Shown here one piece after another: positions 54,705 to 63,589 of a DNA stretch of 64,000 nucleotides. This DNA comes from Pararobbsia alpina_A (GTDB taxonomy: Bacteria > Pseudomonadota > Gammaproteobacteria > Burkholderiales > Burkholderiaceae): the NCBI RefSeq assembly GCF_965118125.1, contig NZ_OZ221287.1:2790001-2854000 (forward strand). The letters run 5' to 3'. Within the stretch, counting starts at the first letter, position 1, and every line of letters begins with the position of its first letter. The translations under genes were made by a program, and so were the position numbers. The notes under the pieces are model-generated. The model was not told the DNA's origin, searched no databases, and worked only from the letters and a program-made list of their open reading frames with translations.

Positions 54705-55895
54705 GCGCCGCGACGACACGACAACCAGCGCCATGAGCGGCACAGGCAAGATCAGGCTCAGCACGATCTGACTGTCGATCATGGCGCTCATCGGGTTACA
54801 GGTCATGCACACCACAACGGCGGGCACCATCGTGATCAGACGCCGAGCCATCACGGGCGTCTTGAAACCCATGAAGCCTTGCATGATGGTCTGACCGGCC
54901 ATCGTCCCGACCACCGAGCTCGAGATGCCCGATGCGAGCAACGCGACGAGAAACAACGTCGCTGCGCCTGCACCCAGCAGCGGCGTCAACGTGTGATACG
55001 CGGTGGCGATATCCGAAATGCCCGGCGCCCGCTTTTCAAATGCCGAGGCCGACATGGCGACCATCGCAAGATTCACGAGTCCGGCAAAACCCAGCGCCAC
55101 GATGACTTCGCGGTTCGAAAACCGGACCAGTCTGCGCCGCTGATAGTCGTTACGCACCGTCACCCGATTCTGTGTCAGGCCCGAGTGCAGATAGATGGTG
55201 TGCGGCATGATCGTCGCACCGACGATACCAACGGCGAGCATCAGCGCATCGCTGCCGTGCAGATGCGGCACGAAGGTATGAAAGATCGCCGCATGCCAGT
55301 TCGGCGGTGCAATCAGCAGCTCGCACAGATAACTGAGGCCGATCACGCTGATCAGTGCAGCGATCACGATTTCCAGCGGACGAAAGCCGCGCTTGTCGAG
55401 CGACAGAATCCCCATCGTCACGATGCCGGTGATCAGAAGCCCCCACCCCATCGCCACATGAAACAGCAGCGAGATCCCCATCGCCGCGCCCATGAATTCG
55501 GCGAGGTCGGTGGCGATCGCCGCGATCTCCGACGCGATCCACATGCCGATCACAAGCGGCTTTGAAAATTCGTCACGGCACACTTCGGCAAGGCTGCGGC
55601 CCGTGACGATGCCAAGCTTCGCCGACATGGCCTGAAACAGCATCGCGACGAGCGACGAGACCAACACGACCCAGAGCAGCTCATATCCATACGTTGATCC
55701 AGCCTGGATGTTGGTCGCGAAGTTGCCCGGGTCCATAGAGCCGACCGAGGCGATCACGGCCGGTCCGGCCAGCGGCAGCAGCGCACGAATGCCGCGGCGC
55801 CGGTCGTCGAGTGCTTCACGGATGGCCGTCACCGTGTCGGCAGTCGATTCGACGGACAGTGCGTAGCTTGCGGTGCGTTTGATCGCCATTAGCAT
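54591..55895 (-). CDS. mntH: Nramp-family manganese/divalent metal transporter
   Basis: 434 residues with eleven or so membrane segments. The metal-site motifs are canonical: DPGN in the first helix (SVGSMDPGNFATN) and MPH in the sixth (GATIMPHTIYLHSG), whose Met favours Mn2+/Fe2+. It imports divalent metal with protons across the inner membrane. GGAG lies 9 bases before the ATG at 55895. The gene directly follows the Mn-dependent oxalate decarboxylase gene on the same strand after a 175-base structured spacer, which suggests shared control. Confidence 0.94.
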   Translation of the reverse strand: MLMAIKRTASYALSVESTADTVTAIREALDDRRRGIRALLPLAGPAVIASVGSMDPGNFATNIQAGSTYGYELLWVVLVSSLVAMLFQAMSAKLGIVTGRSLAEVCRDEFSKPLVIGMWIASEIAAIATDLAEFMGAAMGISLLFHVAMGWGLLITGIVTMGILSLDKRGFRPLEIVIAALISVIGLSYLCELLIAPPNWHAAIFHTFVPHLHGSDALMLAVGIVGATIMPHTIYLHSGLTQNRVTVRNDYQRRRLVRFSNREVIVALGFAGLVNLAMVAMSASAFEKRAPGISDIATAYHTLTPLLGAGAATLFLVALLASGISSSVVGTMAGQTIMQGFMGFKTPVMARRLITMVPAVVVCMTCNPMSAMIDSQIVLSLILPVPLMALVVVSSRRSVMGGFAASRKLIVIAAVAAAVIVALNVALIWQAVLS

Positions 55896-55961
55896 GACGG
55901 ATGTCTCCTCAAGGTAGTGCGATGGGCCAATTCAAATCGGCGCCCGGAGATGCAAGTCGTC

Positions 55962-56054
55962 GTGCATCGCCGAGCCACGGCACCCGTTGCGGGCGCAGCA
56001 GGCCTGAGACAGGTCCGCTGCGACACAGGCCGGGCCATGTCATCGGCGATGCAC
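55962..56054. repeat. Long inverted repeat in the oxdC-mntH spacer
   Basis: GTGCATCGCCGA at 55962-55973 and its exact complement TCGGCGATGCAC at 56043-56054, 12-bp arms around 69 bases. A shorter internal fold (GCAGC...GCTGC with CCTG/CAGG) lies between them near 55997-56023. It could be an attenuator or an RNA stability element. No T-run follows the arms. Confidence 0.6.
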
Positions 56055-56070
56055 ATCACAGCACGCCCAG

Positions 56071-57327
56071 TCAGGCGAGCACGTCGCGGCGATGCTTGAG
56101 GTTGTGAATCGCATCGAGCGTCTCGTCGTCGACACGCAGGTGCTCTTTCAGCAACTGTCGCGGCACATTGGAGAGCCACTGCGCGAGCGTGACCTCGGAG
56201 AAGTGATCCGACTTGAAGATCTCGAGAAACACGAGGTCCTCTTTGCCGGTGTTCTTGATGTAGTGGCCGAGGTTCTTTTCGACGTAGCCGATGTCGCCCG
56301 GATTGAAGTCGACGGTCTGTGCTTCAGGGCCTGTGTTGAACACCGTCATGCGCCCCGTACCCTTGATGTAGTACTGCCATTCATCGTTGTCCGGGTGCCA
56401 GTGAAGTTCGCGCAGGCCGCCCGGACGGACCGTCACGAGCGCCGCAGCGACCGTCTTCGACACCGGGAAATTGTGGCTGTCGACGATCCGCACTTCACCG
56501 CCCGCGCTCGAAACGGTCGGGGGCATCGATCCCATGCGGAAGATGAAGGGATGATCGGGCCGGCCCTCAGGCGACGTGCAATACGCCTGATCCGCGGCCA
56601 GCGGGCCTGCCTTCGCGCCTTGATAGATCCACAGCTGCTCGAGCGGGATCTCCTTGAATTTCTCGGCCGGCACACCGAAGTTCTGCGCGAGGATATCCGG
56701 CGGCGTATGCGCGAGCCAGTCCGACACCATCAGCGTGTTGAATTCGCCGGCAGCACCGTTATCGAAGGCCAGCACGAATTCGCCGCCATTGTCGCCAAGG
56801 CCCTGTAGCGAGTGCGGCAGGCCCGGCGGGAAATACCAGATGTCGCCGGTCTGTACGTCCGACACTTCCGCGCGCCCTTTCGTATCGATCGTCGTGATGC
56901 GCACTTCACCGCTGACCATGATGGCCCACTCGGCCTGCTGGTGCCAATGCAACTCGCGTACGCCGCCGGGTCCGAGGCGCATATTCACACCGGCGATGTC
57001 CTTCGATACGGGGAACGCCTTGGTCGTGACTTCGCGCGCCCAGCCACCTGCCTGAATGCGCTTGTGCGCTTCATTGAACGAGGCCCAGGGAATCGCCATT
57101 CCGCCGACGTCGGTCGCCGGCGGGTTGTTGAACGACGGCAGTACATCGCGAAGTTGCGGATTTTGCGGACCCGGCTCGGAGAGCGCGGCAGCCGTCGAAT
57201 TCACCGCACCTTGCGCGGGGCGATCGGGATTGCCGAACTCGGCGGCTCGCGCTGCCGCTGCTGCGCCCAGTGCGACGGCGCCCGCTGCCGCACCGGCCAG
57301 AACGCTACGACGTTTCAAATCGGTCAT
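56071..57327 (-). CDS. oxdC: Tat-exported bicupin oxalate decarboxylase
   Basis: 418 residues from the ATG at 57327. The N-terminus has a twin-arginine signal (LKRRSVLAGAAAGAVALGAA). Two cupin domains each carry the Mn ligands His-x-His, Glu and a later His: ELHWHQQAEWAIMVSGEV...PHSLQG and ELHWHPDNDEWQYYIKGTG...GHYIKN. This is the OxdC/OxdD pattern: oxalate to formate plus CO2 with Mn and O2. The residues of the lid loop that separate decarboxylase from oxidase were not resolved. Neighbours are an Nramp transporter and tatA. Confidence 0.9.
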   Translation of the reverse strand: MTDLKRRSVLAGAAAGAVALGAAAAARAAEFGNPDRPAQGAVNSTAAALSEPGPQNPQLRDVLPSFNNPPATDVGGMAIPWASFNEAHKRIQAGGWAREVTTKAFPVSKDIAGVNMRLGPGGVRELHWHQQAEWAIMVSGEVRITTIDTKGRAEVSDVQTGDIWYFPPGLPHSLQGLGDNGGEFVLAFDNGAAGEFNTLMVSDWLAHTPPDILAQNFGVPAEKFKEIPLEQLWIYQGAKAGPLAADQAYCTSPEGRPDHPFIFRMGSMPPTVSSAGGEVRIVDSHNFPVSKTVAAALVTVRPGGLRELHWHPDNDEWQYYIKGTGRMTVFNTGPEAQTVDFNPGDIGYVEKNLGHYIKNTGKEDLVFLEIFKSDHFSEVTLAQWLSNVPRQLLKEHLRVDDETLDAIHNLKHRRDVLA

Positions 57328-57665
57328 GGTGTCATTCCTGATCATTGCGTTGAGTGTGACCCCGGCAACGGGCTGGTCTCATACCTCGAGGCCGGGGCGT
57401 CGACATGAACGAACAAGAAGCCATGACTCGGATACATGCATCGGCGCCGCATGACAGCGCCGATCACACACCAGCGAATCGAGGCATGACTTCTCGCTCG
57501 GTGGGCCGAATACTAGGAATGTGGGGCGCGAATGACCAATCAACTTTTCTCGATGCGGTCATAAGCAGATCTGATGAACGAGAGAAGGCAAAACGCTTAC
57601 GATCTGCGAACGCGCTACTTGATCAGTGCGACGTCTGACTTCATCTACAACGAGGAATTGTGAAT
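57328..57665. other. Spacer between oxdC and tatA
   Basis: About 340 bases between divergent genes. It contains a possible 77-residue frame (57405-57638) and presumably the promoters of both neighbours. No clear -35/-10 pair was assigned. Confidence 0.45.
57405..57638 (+). CDS. Possible small protein ahead of tatA
   Basis: A 77-residue frame (MNEQEAMTRIHASAPHDS... ending RLRSANALLDQCDV), soluble and charged. GGGG lies shortly upstream of the ATG. Nothing is recognised, and the codon pattern is less convincing than in its neighbours. It could equally be non-coding leader. Confidence 0.25.
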   Translation: MNEQEAMTRIHASAPHDSADHTPANRGMTSRSVGRILGMWGANDQSTFLDAVISRSDEREKAKRLRSANALLDQCDV

Positions 57666-57911
57666 ATGGGTAGCCTGAGCATTGCGCATTGGCTGATTGT
57701 GCTGGCGATCGTAAGCCTGGTCTTCGGGACCAAGAAGCTTCGCCATCTGGGTTCGGACCTCGGAGGTGCGATCAAGGATTTCAAAGCCGGTCTGCAGGAG
57801 GGAGAGACACCCACAAGTGTGACTGTCTCTGATGCAGATTCCGTGGAAACGCCGGTCGGTGTGGCGCCTCGAAGCCTGGCAAACGTGGAACGGGCCGAAC
57901 TGACTCGCTAG
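57666..57911 (+). CDS. tatA: TatA/TatE-type twin-arginine translocase subunit
   Basis: 81 residues from the ATG at 57666 with GAGGA 9 bases upstream; a GTG at 57660 is less well placed. It has the single membrane helix (GSLSIAHWLIVLAIVSLVFG), the FGTKKLR hinge and the amphipathic helix (LGSDLGGAIKDFKAGLQEG) of TatA. It lacks tatB and tatC beside it, so it is an extra, unlinked TatA. Standing divergent from a twin-arginine-exported metalloenzyme, it may boost that protein's export. Confidence 0.93.
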   Translation: MGSLSIAHWLIVLAIVSLVFGTKKLRHLGSDLGGAIKDFKAGLQEGETPTSVTVSDADSVETPVGVAPRSLANVERAELTR

Positions 57912-57985
57912 TCGTATCGGTGGGAGCGCAATCGACTCGGCCTGCTCACGTTCTTACGTTCCCCGTCGCCCTTGGGTACTGATTC

Positions 57986-59404
57986 TCACCGTCTCGGCTG
58001 CGGATGATGTGTGTCCGGCCAGACAACATTGGCGTCGACCGCATACAGCTCGCACCCTTCGTGACCTTGCCCACAACGGACGAGCGCGGTGGTCATCGCA
58101 TCGTATCCGGCCGCTGATCCCCAGGCACCATCCGGGGCGACGGCAAATGCACGGGGTCGTTGCAGTTGCAGAAAATTCAAATACCCTGCCCGGCCCGCCG
58201 GATTCAAAAAGGGGACTGCGGTCGCATCGTCGAGCCGTGCGAACTTGGTCGCTGCCGGTGCACCCGCCTGCCCCGTCCACACGACTGAATTGTCGACGGC
58301 ATAGAGTTGGCAATAGCTCGTATGCGCCTGGCAATCGGCTAAGGCAGCTTCAGACGTATCGACCGCGTTGGAGATGACACTGGCTCCGCCCAGCCCGACC
58401 GCCATCGCGCGTGGCAGCGGATAGGACTTGAATCGGTCCAGATACGCTTTTGCGACTTTCTCCGAGAGATACGGAACCGCGCGCGGATCGTTGATGTCGG
58501 CGTAGTTTGTCGCAGCCGGTCCCGACTTCGGAAGGTATCCGGGGTAGATCTCCGTGTGAGGCAGCCCTACGGACGCGAGAAACGCATCCATCTTGCTGAT
58601 CCAGTCGGCCAGCCCGGCGGCAGATGCGAACACGGCGTGCGCATCGTCCTGAAACGTCCCTACATCGACCAATTCGGTGGGCGCACCCGCTCCCTTGTAC
58701 GCATTGAACATTGCGTGCCAGGTTGACGACGAAAAGATCTGATCGTTTTCGCCGAAAAACCAGATCGACTTGATCTTAGTCTTGCTCCCCAGTGTCGCGC
58801 TGCCTTGAATCAGCGCTTGATCGGGTGTGGCGCAATCTGACTCTTTATATCCGCCGGAGAAGCTCGCGATAGCACGGACATCGGCAGGCTGTGTCGCGCC
58901 GAACGCAAGCGTGTGCCACCCACCCATGCTCTTGCCGGCGACGATGATTGTCGATGGATCGATGCCGGGTTCGGCTTTGACGACATCCAGGACCTGGCGG
59001 ATATCGGCCGCCGCGCGCGATCCTTCGAGCACCGAATCGCAGCCTGCTGGCGCCATACGCCCTTCAGAGTCGCCGTATCCGCGCATCAACGGAAGCGCGA
59101 CGGCGTATCCACGCGACAGAAAGTAGTAGGGAATGAACTCGTCGCCGTATTTCGGCATCTTCTTCGGCTCGTGCGCCGCGCCGTGGTTCACGAGCGCAAG
59201 AGGAAACGGGCCGCCGTACGGAGGGAAGAACATCGTGACCCGCAGCTTTGCTTTGGGTCGCTCGACCTCGACGATGAGGTCGCGCTCGTTGAGCGGTGAG
59301 TCGGGCTTTACGCCTGGCGACGCATCATCGAGCGCGCTCGCTGTGCCCGTTAGCGCAAGACCCACACACAATGCCGCCAACCCCATGACGACCGATGTAT
59401 TCAC
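57986..59404 (-). CDS. Secreted alpha/beta-hydrolase with duplicated Cys-containing C-terminal repeat
   Basis: 472 residues with a signal peptide (ALCVGLALTGTASA). The hydrolase domain has LVNHGAAHEPKKM, GYGDSEGRM and the nucleophile elbow AGKSMGG, with a late His in DDAHAVF. After ~300, two related ~80-residue units follow: RAMAVGLGGA...ADCQAHTSYCQLYAVDNSVVW and RAFAVAPDGA...VRCGQGHEGCELYAVDANVVW. They resemble DUF4189-like Cys-paired repeats. The substrate is not known. It is convergent with tatA. Confidence 0.85.
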   Translation of the reverse strand: MNTSVVMGLAALCVGLALTGTASALDDASPGVKPDSPLNERDLIVEVERPKAKLRVTMFFPPYGGPFPLALVNHGAAHEPKKMPKYGDEFIPYYFLSRGYAVALPLMRGYGDSEGRMAPAGCDSVLEGSRAAADIRQVLDVVKAEPGIDPSTIIVAGKSMGGWHTLAFGATQPADVRAIASFSGGYKESDCATPDQALIQGSATLGSKTKIKSIWFFGENDQIFSSSTWHAMFNAYKGAGAPTELVDVGTFQDDAHAVFASAAGLADWISKMDAFLASVGLPHTEIYPGYLPKSGPAATNYADINDPRAVPYLSEKVAKAYLDRFKSYPLPRAMAVGLGGASVISNAVDTSEAALADCQAHTSYCQLYAVDNSVVWTGQAGAPAATKFARLDDATAVPFLNPAGRAGYLNFLQLQRPRAFAVAPDGAWGSAAGYDAMTTALVRCGQGHEGCELYAVDANVVWPDTHHPQPRR

Positions 59405-59454
59405 GGATTGCCTTTTATATTTATAAATCCGAGTCGAGCTTCACGTGGTCGCTT

Positions 59455-61902
59455 TTACCGCGCGCGGTGCTCATCAAAAAACGCCTGCACCATCTCCACA
59501 TCCCGCGTGCGCTTGAACGGTGGCAGGCTTTGCCAGATGCGGCGGCCGTAGGGCTTGTCGACGATTCGCGAATCGCAAATCATCAGCACGCCGCGGTCGG
59601 TCTCTGCACGAATCAGTCGGCCTGCGCCCTGCTTCAGCGTGATGACAGCCTGCGGCAGTTGATGCACGGCAAACGGGCTCAAGCCCTTCTTGGTCAGCGC
59701 GTCGAGTCGAGCCGCGAGCACAGGATCATCGGGCGGCGCGAACGGCAGCTTGTCGATCACCACGAGACGTAGCGCATCGCCGCGCACGTCGACGCCTTCC
59801 CAAAAGCTCTGGCTGCCGATCAGGATCGCATTGCCGTGCGCGCGGAAACGGTCGAGCAACTCCGTGCGGCTCGCATCGCCCTGCACGAGCACGGGATAGT
59901 TCCAGCCGCGCGTCGCACAGACGTCGCGAAGCTTCGATGCCATCCGGTCCACGGCGCGCAACGTCGTGCACAAGATGAATGCGCCGCCCTGTGCAGACTC
60001 GATCGCCGGCAAAGCAGCGTTGAACACGGCATCGGTAAAGTTCGGCGACTGCGGCTGCGGCATGTCGCGGGGCACATAGAGCAGGCCCTGCTCGTCGTAA
60101 TCGAACGGGCTCGGCAACGTCATCGAGCGCTTTGCGTTGAGCCCCATCTGCGCCGAGTAGTGATTAAAGTCACCCTTGACCGACAGCGTTGCCGACGTAA
60201 AGACCCAGGCGCGCGGTGTGCCCGCACGTTGCTTGGCAAAGATCGGCGCGACCGACAGCGGTGTTTCGTGCAACTGTACCGTGTGCGAAAACACTTCGAC
60301 CCAGCGGACCACTTCCTCGACGTACCCTTCCTTGGGCTTCGTGCCTCCCGACTTGGCATCGCTTGTATCGCTCGACGAAGCCTTCGCATCGGAACCACGC
60401 GTTGCGACGGCACGTTCGCCGCGCTTCTGGGCCTCGTTTTGTGCGCTCTGTGCTGTTGCCTCGTCGGGCAATTCGAGCCAGCCGTCGAGTGTCTCGCGCA
60501 GTTCGCGCGCACGCCGGACGCAGTTGGCGATCGACTCCGCACGTTCGGACGCACCGGACAATGCGCTCGACAGCGCATCGAGTTCGTCGCGCACGTGTTC
60601 CAGCGCTTCGAACAGCGGATGGATGTCGCCGAGCTGCGTAATCGACATGCGCTGAATCTCGGGTCCGAACACGAGACGCACGTCGCGCGTCGCACGTTCG
60701 AGGGCCGCGCCCAGCGTGACCCAATCGGCGGCGTCGCGTGCGTGCTTGAGCCCTTCCGACACCGAGTCGCGTGCAAGCTCGAGGAATTGCGTCGTCGACA
60801 GCGTGTCGCCGAAGAACAGCGTCGCGGTTTCGGGCAATTGATGCGCTTCGTCGAAGATCACCGTGTTCGCGGTCGGCAGCAGTTCCGCCATGCCGGTGTC
60901 GCGCAGCATGATGTCGGCGAAGAACAGATGGTGATTGACGACGACGATGTCGGCCTGCTGCGCTTCCTTGCGCGCCTTCATCACAAAGCAGTCTTTGTAG
61001 TTCGGGCAGTCCTGTCCGAGACAGTTGTCGCGCGTCGACGTGACCATGCCCCACACGGGCGAGTTCTCGGGCACGCTCGACAGTTCGGCCTTGTCACCGG
61101 TGCGCGTGATCTTTGCGAAGCGCACGATTTCCTGAAGGTGCGCAGCGTCCTGACGCGAAGGCAGCCGGCCATTGTCCGACGCGCGTTGCAGGTAGTAGTG
61201 ACACAGGTAGTTCGCGCGGCCTTTGAGCATGGCCACGGACACCGGCACAACGAGCGTGTCGCGGACGGTCGGAATGTCGCGCAGGAAGAGCTGGTCCTGA
61301 AGGTGCTTGGTGCCGGTCGAGACGATGACCTTGCCGCCCCAGAGCATCGCGGGCACGAGATACGCATACGTCTTGCCCGTGCCGGTGCCGGCCTCGACGA
61401 TCAGCGTGTTGCCGCCGTCTTCGATCGAGATCTCATCGGCGCCGCTCGCCTCGCCTGCTTTCTTGTCGGTCGCTTTCTTGTCGCGCGATGTGCCAGCGTC
61501 GAGTGCGGCAATGCCGTCGTACTCTGCACGCAGCGCGCGTGCCGGGCGTTCGAGGTCGCCGAGCCCGGTGCGTGCCTGTGCCTGGCTGCTGGCCTCCATG
61601 GCTGCCGCCACGGCGCGCGCCATTTCGAGCTGCGACGCACGCACGCGATAGCCGTCGATGCGCTTCGCGAGCAGGCCCGTCTCGGAGAAGATGTGTTCGA
61701 GCTCGGCAGCGTGCGCTGGCTTGAGCTTGCCGACGACGGCGGACGCGAGGCCCGTGATCCGGCTGGCCGATCCCTTGGGCGCGCCTTCGGACGGCGCCGT
61801 GCCCGCCACGTCGTTGGCGGCCGGCGTCGCCACAAGGCGTTCGTCGGCAGGCTGGTCGCTGGCAGCAGGAGAAACAGGGGTATCGGGGTAAGGCTCGGAC
61901 AT
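59455..61902 (-). CDS. XPD-like iron-sulfur DNA helicase (DinG/YoaA family)
   Basis: 815 residues from the ATG at 61902. It has a Q-motif (VRASQLEMARAVAAAME), Walker A EAGTGTGKT, four cysteines of the Fe-S domain (NCLGQDCPNYKDCF and CHYY upstream), the DEAH box VIFDEAHQL, and C-terminal helicase motifs ILIGSQSFWEGVD and QGAGRLIR. It is an ATP-dependent 5'-3' helicase of the DinG/YoaA group, linked to removal of R-loops or repair of replication blocks. An Ala/Lys-rich insert of ~60 residues separates the Q-motif and Walker A, and there is a low-complexity insert near residue 520. Confidence 0.92.
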   Translation of the reverse strand: MSEPYPDTPVSPAASDQPADERLVATPAANDVAGTAPSEGAPKGSASRITGLASAVVGKLKPAHAAELEHIFSETGLLAKRIDGYRVRASQLEMARAVAAAMEASSQAQARTGLGDLERPARALRAEYDGIAALDAGTSRDKKATDKKAGEASGADEISIEDGGNTLIVEAGTGTGKTYAYLVPAMLWGGKVIVSTGTKHLQDQLFLRDIPTVRDTLVVPVSVAMLKGRANYLCHYYLQRASDNGRLPSRQDAAHLQEIVRFAKITRTGDKAELSSVPENSPVWGMVTSTRDNCLGQDCPNYKDCFVMKARKEAQQADIVVVNHHLFFADIMLRDTGMAELLPTANTVIFDEAHQLPETATLFFGDTLSTTQFLELARDSVSEGLKHARDAADWVTLGAALERATRDVRLVFGPEIQRMSITQLGDIHPLFEALEHVRDELDALSSALSGASERAESIANCVRRARELRETLDGWLELPDEATAQSAQNEAQKRGERAVATRGSDAKASSSDTSDAKSGGTKPKEGYVEEVVRWVEVFSHTVQLHETPLSVAPIFAKQRAGTPRAWVFTSATLSVKGDFNHYSAQMGLNAKRSMTLPSPFDYDEQGLLYVPRDMPQPQSPNFTDAVFNAALPAIESAQGGAFILCTTLRAVDRMASKLRDVCATRGWNYPVLVQGDASRTELLDRFRAHGNAILIGSQSFWEGVDVRGDALRLVVIDKLPFAPPDDPVLAARLDALTKKGLSPFAVHQLPQAVITLKQGAGRLIRAETDRGVLMICDSRIVDKPYGRRIWQSLPPFKRTRDVEMVQAFFDEHRAR

Positions 61903-62185
61903 GAGGGAGACGACTTCGGTGCGTAAATTCAAACCAGCGTTCTGACAATCAATATTGGGCGCCACCACGCGCAGCGCCCATTACAAACCTGTATCGCATC
62001 ACGCGATCTATCCGGCGTGATGCAAGCCGCGTCATGGAACAGCAAGCGACGGCATCCGACAGTGGTTGGAGCCGGCACAGCGAACCGTGCATGGAGCCCG
62101 GGACGCCAGGCTACACAACGGAGAATAACCCCCTGCCGGCGCGCACTGCCGCCGTTACCACCCCTGCCCATCCGCACTGCCGCCG

Positions 62186-62401
62186 TCACGCTCGGCGATC
62201 GTGGTCGATCTGAAGCTTGAGCAGGAGGATGGTGTCCTTGACCTTGAGCTTGCGCTTCTTGAGGCGCTGAAGCTCGAAGTCGTTGACGCCAGGTATATCG
62301 CAAAGCTTCGCGATCAATCCATTCAGGCCATGATGCTCGGCTTCCAGTTCAGCGATACGCGTGCGGACCGCGTTCTCGTCGATCGTGGGCGTGATATGCA
62401 T
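62186..62401 (-). CDS. DUF465 (YdcH-like) small protein
   Basis: 71 residues from the ATG at 62401 (MHITPTID). Its helical hairpin LEAEHHGLNGLIAKLCDIPG...FELQRLKKRKLKVKDTILLLK is the DUF465/YdcH pattern. Proteins of this family are very common, small and uncharacterised. The same frame stays open far upstream to 62779, but that part is the out-of-frame shadow of the Gln-rich gene. Confidence 0.9.
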   Translation of the reverse strand: MHITPTIDENAVRTRIAELEAEHHGLNGLIAKLCDIPGVNDFELQRLKKRKLKVKDTILLLKLQIDHDRRA

Positions 62402-62456
62402 GCTCGCCTCCGGTTGGACGCTTGTTCCGTCACGACCGCGGCCGGCGCGAGCGTGA

Positions 62457-63467
62457 CTATTTCTGCGGGTTCTGCTGTTGTTGCTGCTGTTGCTGCTGTT
62501 GCTGCTGTTGCTGCTGTTGCTGCTGTTGCTGCTGTTGCTTGAGCTGCTCGTCCTGCTGGCGCTGCTTATCCGCGGCCTTGTCGGCGGCCTGCTTCTGGCG
62601 CTGCTCGACGTCGGCCTTGTGCTGCGCTGCGGCCTGCTGCTTTTCCGTGAACTTCTGCGCGTTTTCGGCGTGCTGCTGCGCATCGGCCGAGGCGTTGTCC
62701 TGGGCCTGCTTGAGCTTGGCCTGATAGTCGGCCTGCTTCTGCGCATACGCAGCCTGGTTCGACGCGCGCTGCTGCGCATCGATCACGCCCTGTTGACGCG
62801 CCGCGTCAAGCTTGCGCTGCATCTCGGCATCGTGCTCCGCGTCGCTCGGCGCGCTCGCGGCACGCTGCGACGCCTGTGCGTCGCGCTGCGCCTGGTCGAG
62901 CTGGGCCTGACGCTGGCGATCGTCATACTGCTTCTGGTTCGCCTGCTCGTTCAACGCGCGCTGCGGTGCATCGGCCTGGTTCTGCGCGGCCTTGATGGCG
63001 GCATTCTCGTTACGCTCGCTCGCGCGATCTGCGCGGATTTCGTCGTCGAGCTCGAGCTGCTGCGAACGAATGGCCGCGCGCTCCACGCGCATCGCGTCAC
63101 GTGACTTGTCGAGGCAGTGGTTGACGAAGAACGTGCTGTAACAATTGTGCTGCTCGACGGCGTATCGGTAGTTCAGGTCGTCGGTCAGCGCATTGATCCG
63201 CTGCTGCCGCGCGTCGTTGTCTGCCGCTGTCGAAACGGGCCTCGCGCCGCTGGCCGGCATATACGGCTGCGCCACGACGCGTTGGGCGGTTCCGGGCTGG
63301 GCGGGCTGGCTCGTCCCGGGCTGGCCCATGGCGGCCTGCCCCGTTGCGGACTGGCCGGTCACGGTCGAACTTGCCGCATCGCCGGCGGCTTGGGCCGGTG
63401 TACCGGCACAGATCAGCCACACGGCGACAAACGCGCAGGCGGGCTTCAGAATGGGTCGATTGAACAT
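62457..63467 (-). CDS. Exported Gln-rich coiled-coil protein with a 22-Gln tail
   Basis: 336 residues from the ATG at 63467 (an ATG at 63473 gives two more). The signal peptide is ACAFVAVWLICAGTPAQA. The mature N-terminus is Gln/Pro/Ala-rich; then DDLNYRYAVEQHNCYSTFFVNHCLDK holds two cysteines, followed by ~180 residues of charged helix rich in Gln, Ala, Lys, Arg (coiled coil). The C-terminus is a run of 22 Gln encoded by a 9-bp microsatellite at 62472-62537. It is divergent from tex. No family is recognised. Confidence 0.85.
   Translation of the reverse strand: MFNRPILKPACAFVAVWLICAGTPAQAAGDAASSTVTGQSATGQAAMGQPGTSQPAQPGTAQRVVAQPYMPASGARPVSTAADNDARQQRINALTDDLNYRYAVEQHNCYSTFFVNHCLDKSRDAMRVERAAIRSQQLELDDEIRADRASERNENAAIKAAQNQADAPQRALNEQANQKQYDDRQRQAQLDQAQRDAQASQRAASAPSDAEHDAEMQRKLDAARQQGVIDAQQRASNQAAYAQKQADYQAKLKQAQDNASADAQQHAENAQKFTEKQQAAAQHKADVEQRQKQAADKAADKQRQQDEQLKQQQQQQQQQQQQQQQQQQQQQQNPQK
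62472..62537. repeat. 9-bp microsatellite encoding poly-Gln
   Basis: 66 bases of CTG/TTG triplets on the plus strand, mostly a (CTGCTGTTG)-type 9-bp unit repeated about seven times. On the coding strand this is (CAACAGCAG)n, 22 Gln codons. It is prone to length changes in multiples of 3 or 9 without a frameshift. Confidence 0.95.
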
Positions 63468-63589
63468 GGGCAAATTCTAGCATCGCGCGGCCCGGGCCAA
63501 TGGCCGTACGGTAATCCGATCCTTTCCTGCGCAGAGGCCCGCGCGCGTTGTGGCACAATCCCCGGCTCCCGTCACTCGAAGTCAGCACC

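Noticed and set aside
55896..56070. yybP-ykoY manganese riboswitch ahead of mntH
   Set aside because: The spacer is structured, but the conserved core sequence of that riboswitch could not be found by eye.
59836..61926. Rightward 696-residue open frame
   Set aside because: Antisense to the DinG/YoaA helicase, whose Walker A, DEAH and Fe-S motifs are intact on the minus strand.
62402..62779. N-terminal extension of the DUF465 frame with poly-Ser/Asn
   Set aside because: It is the shifted frame of the poly-Gln array; the family starts at MHITPTID (62401).
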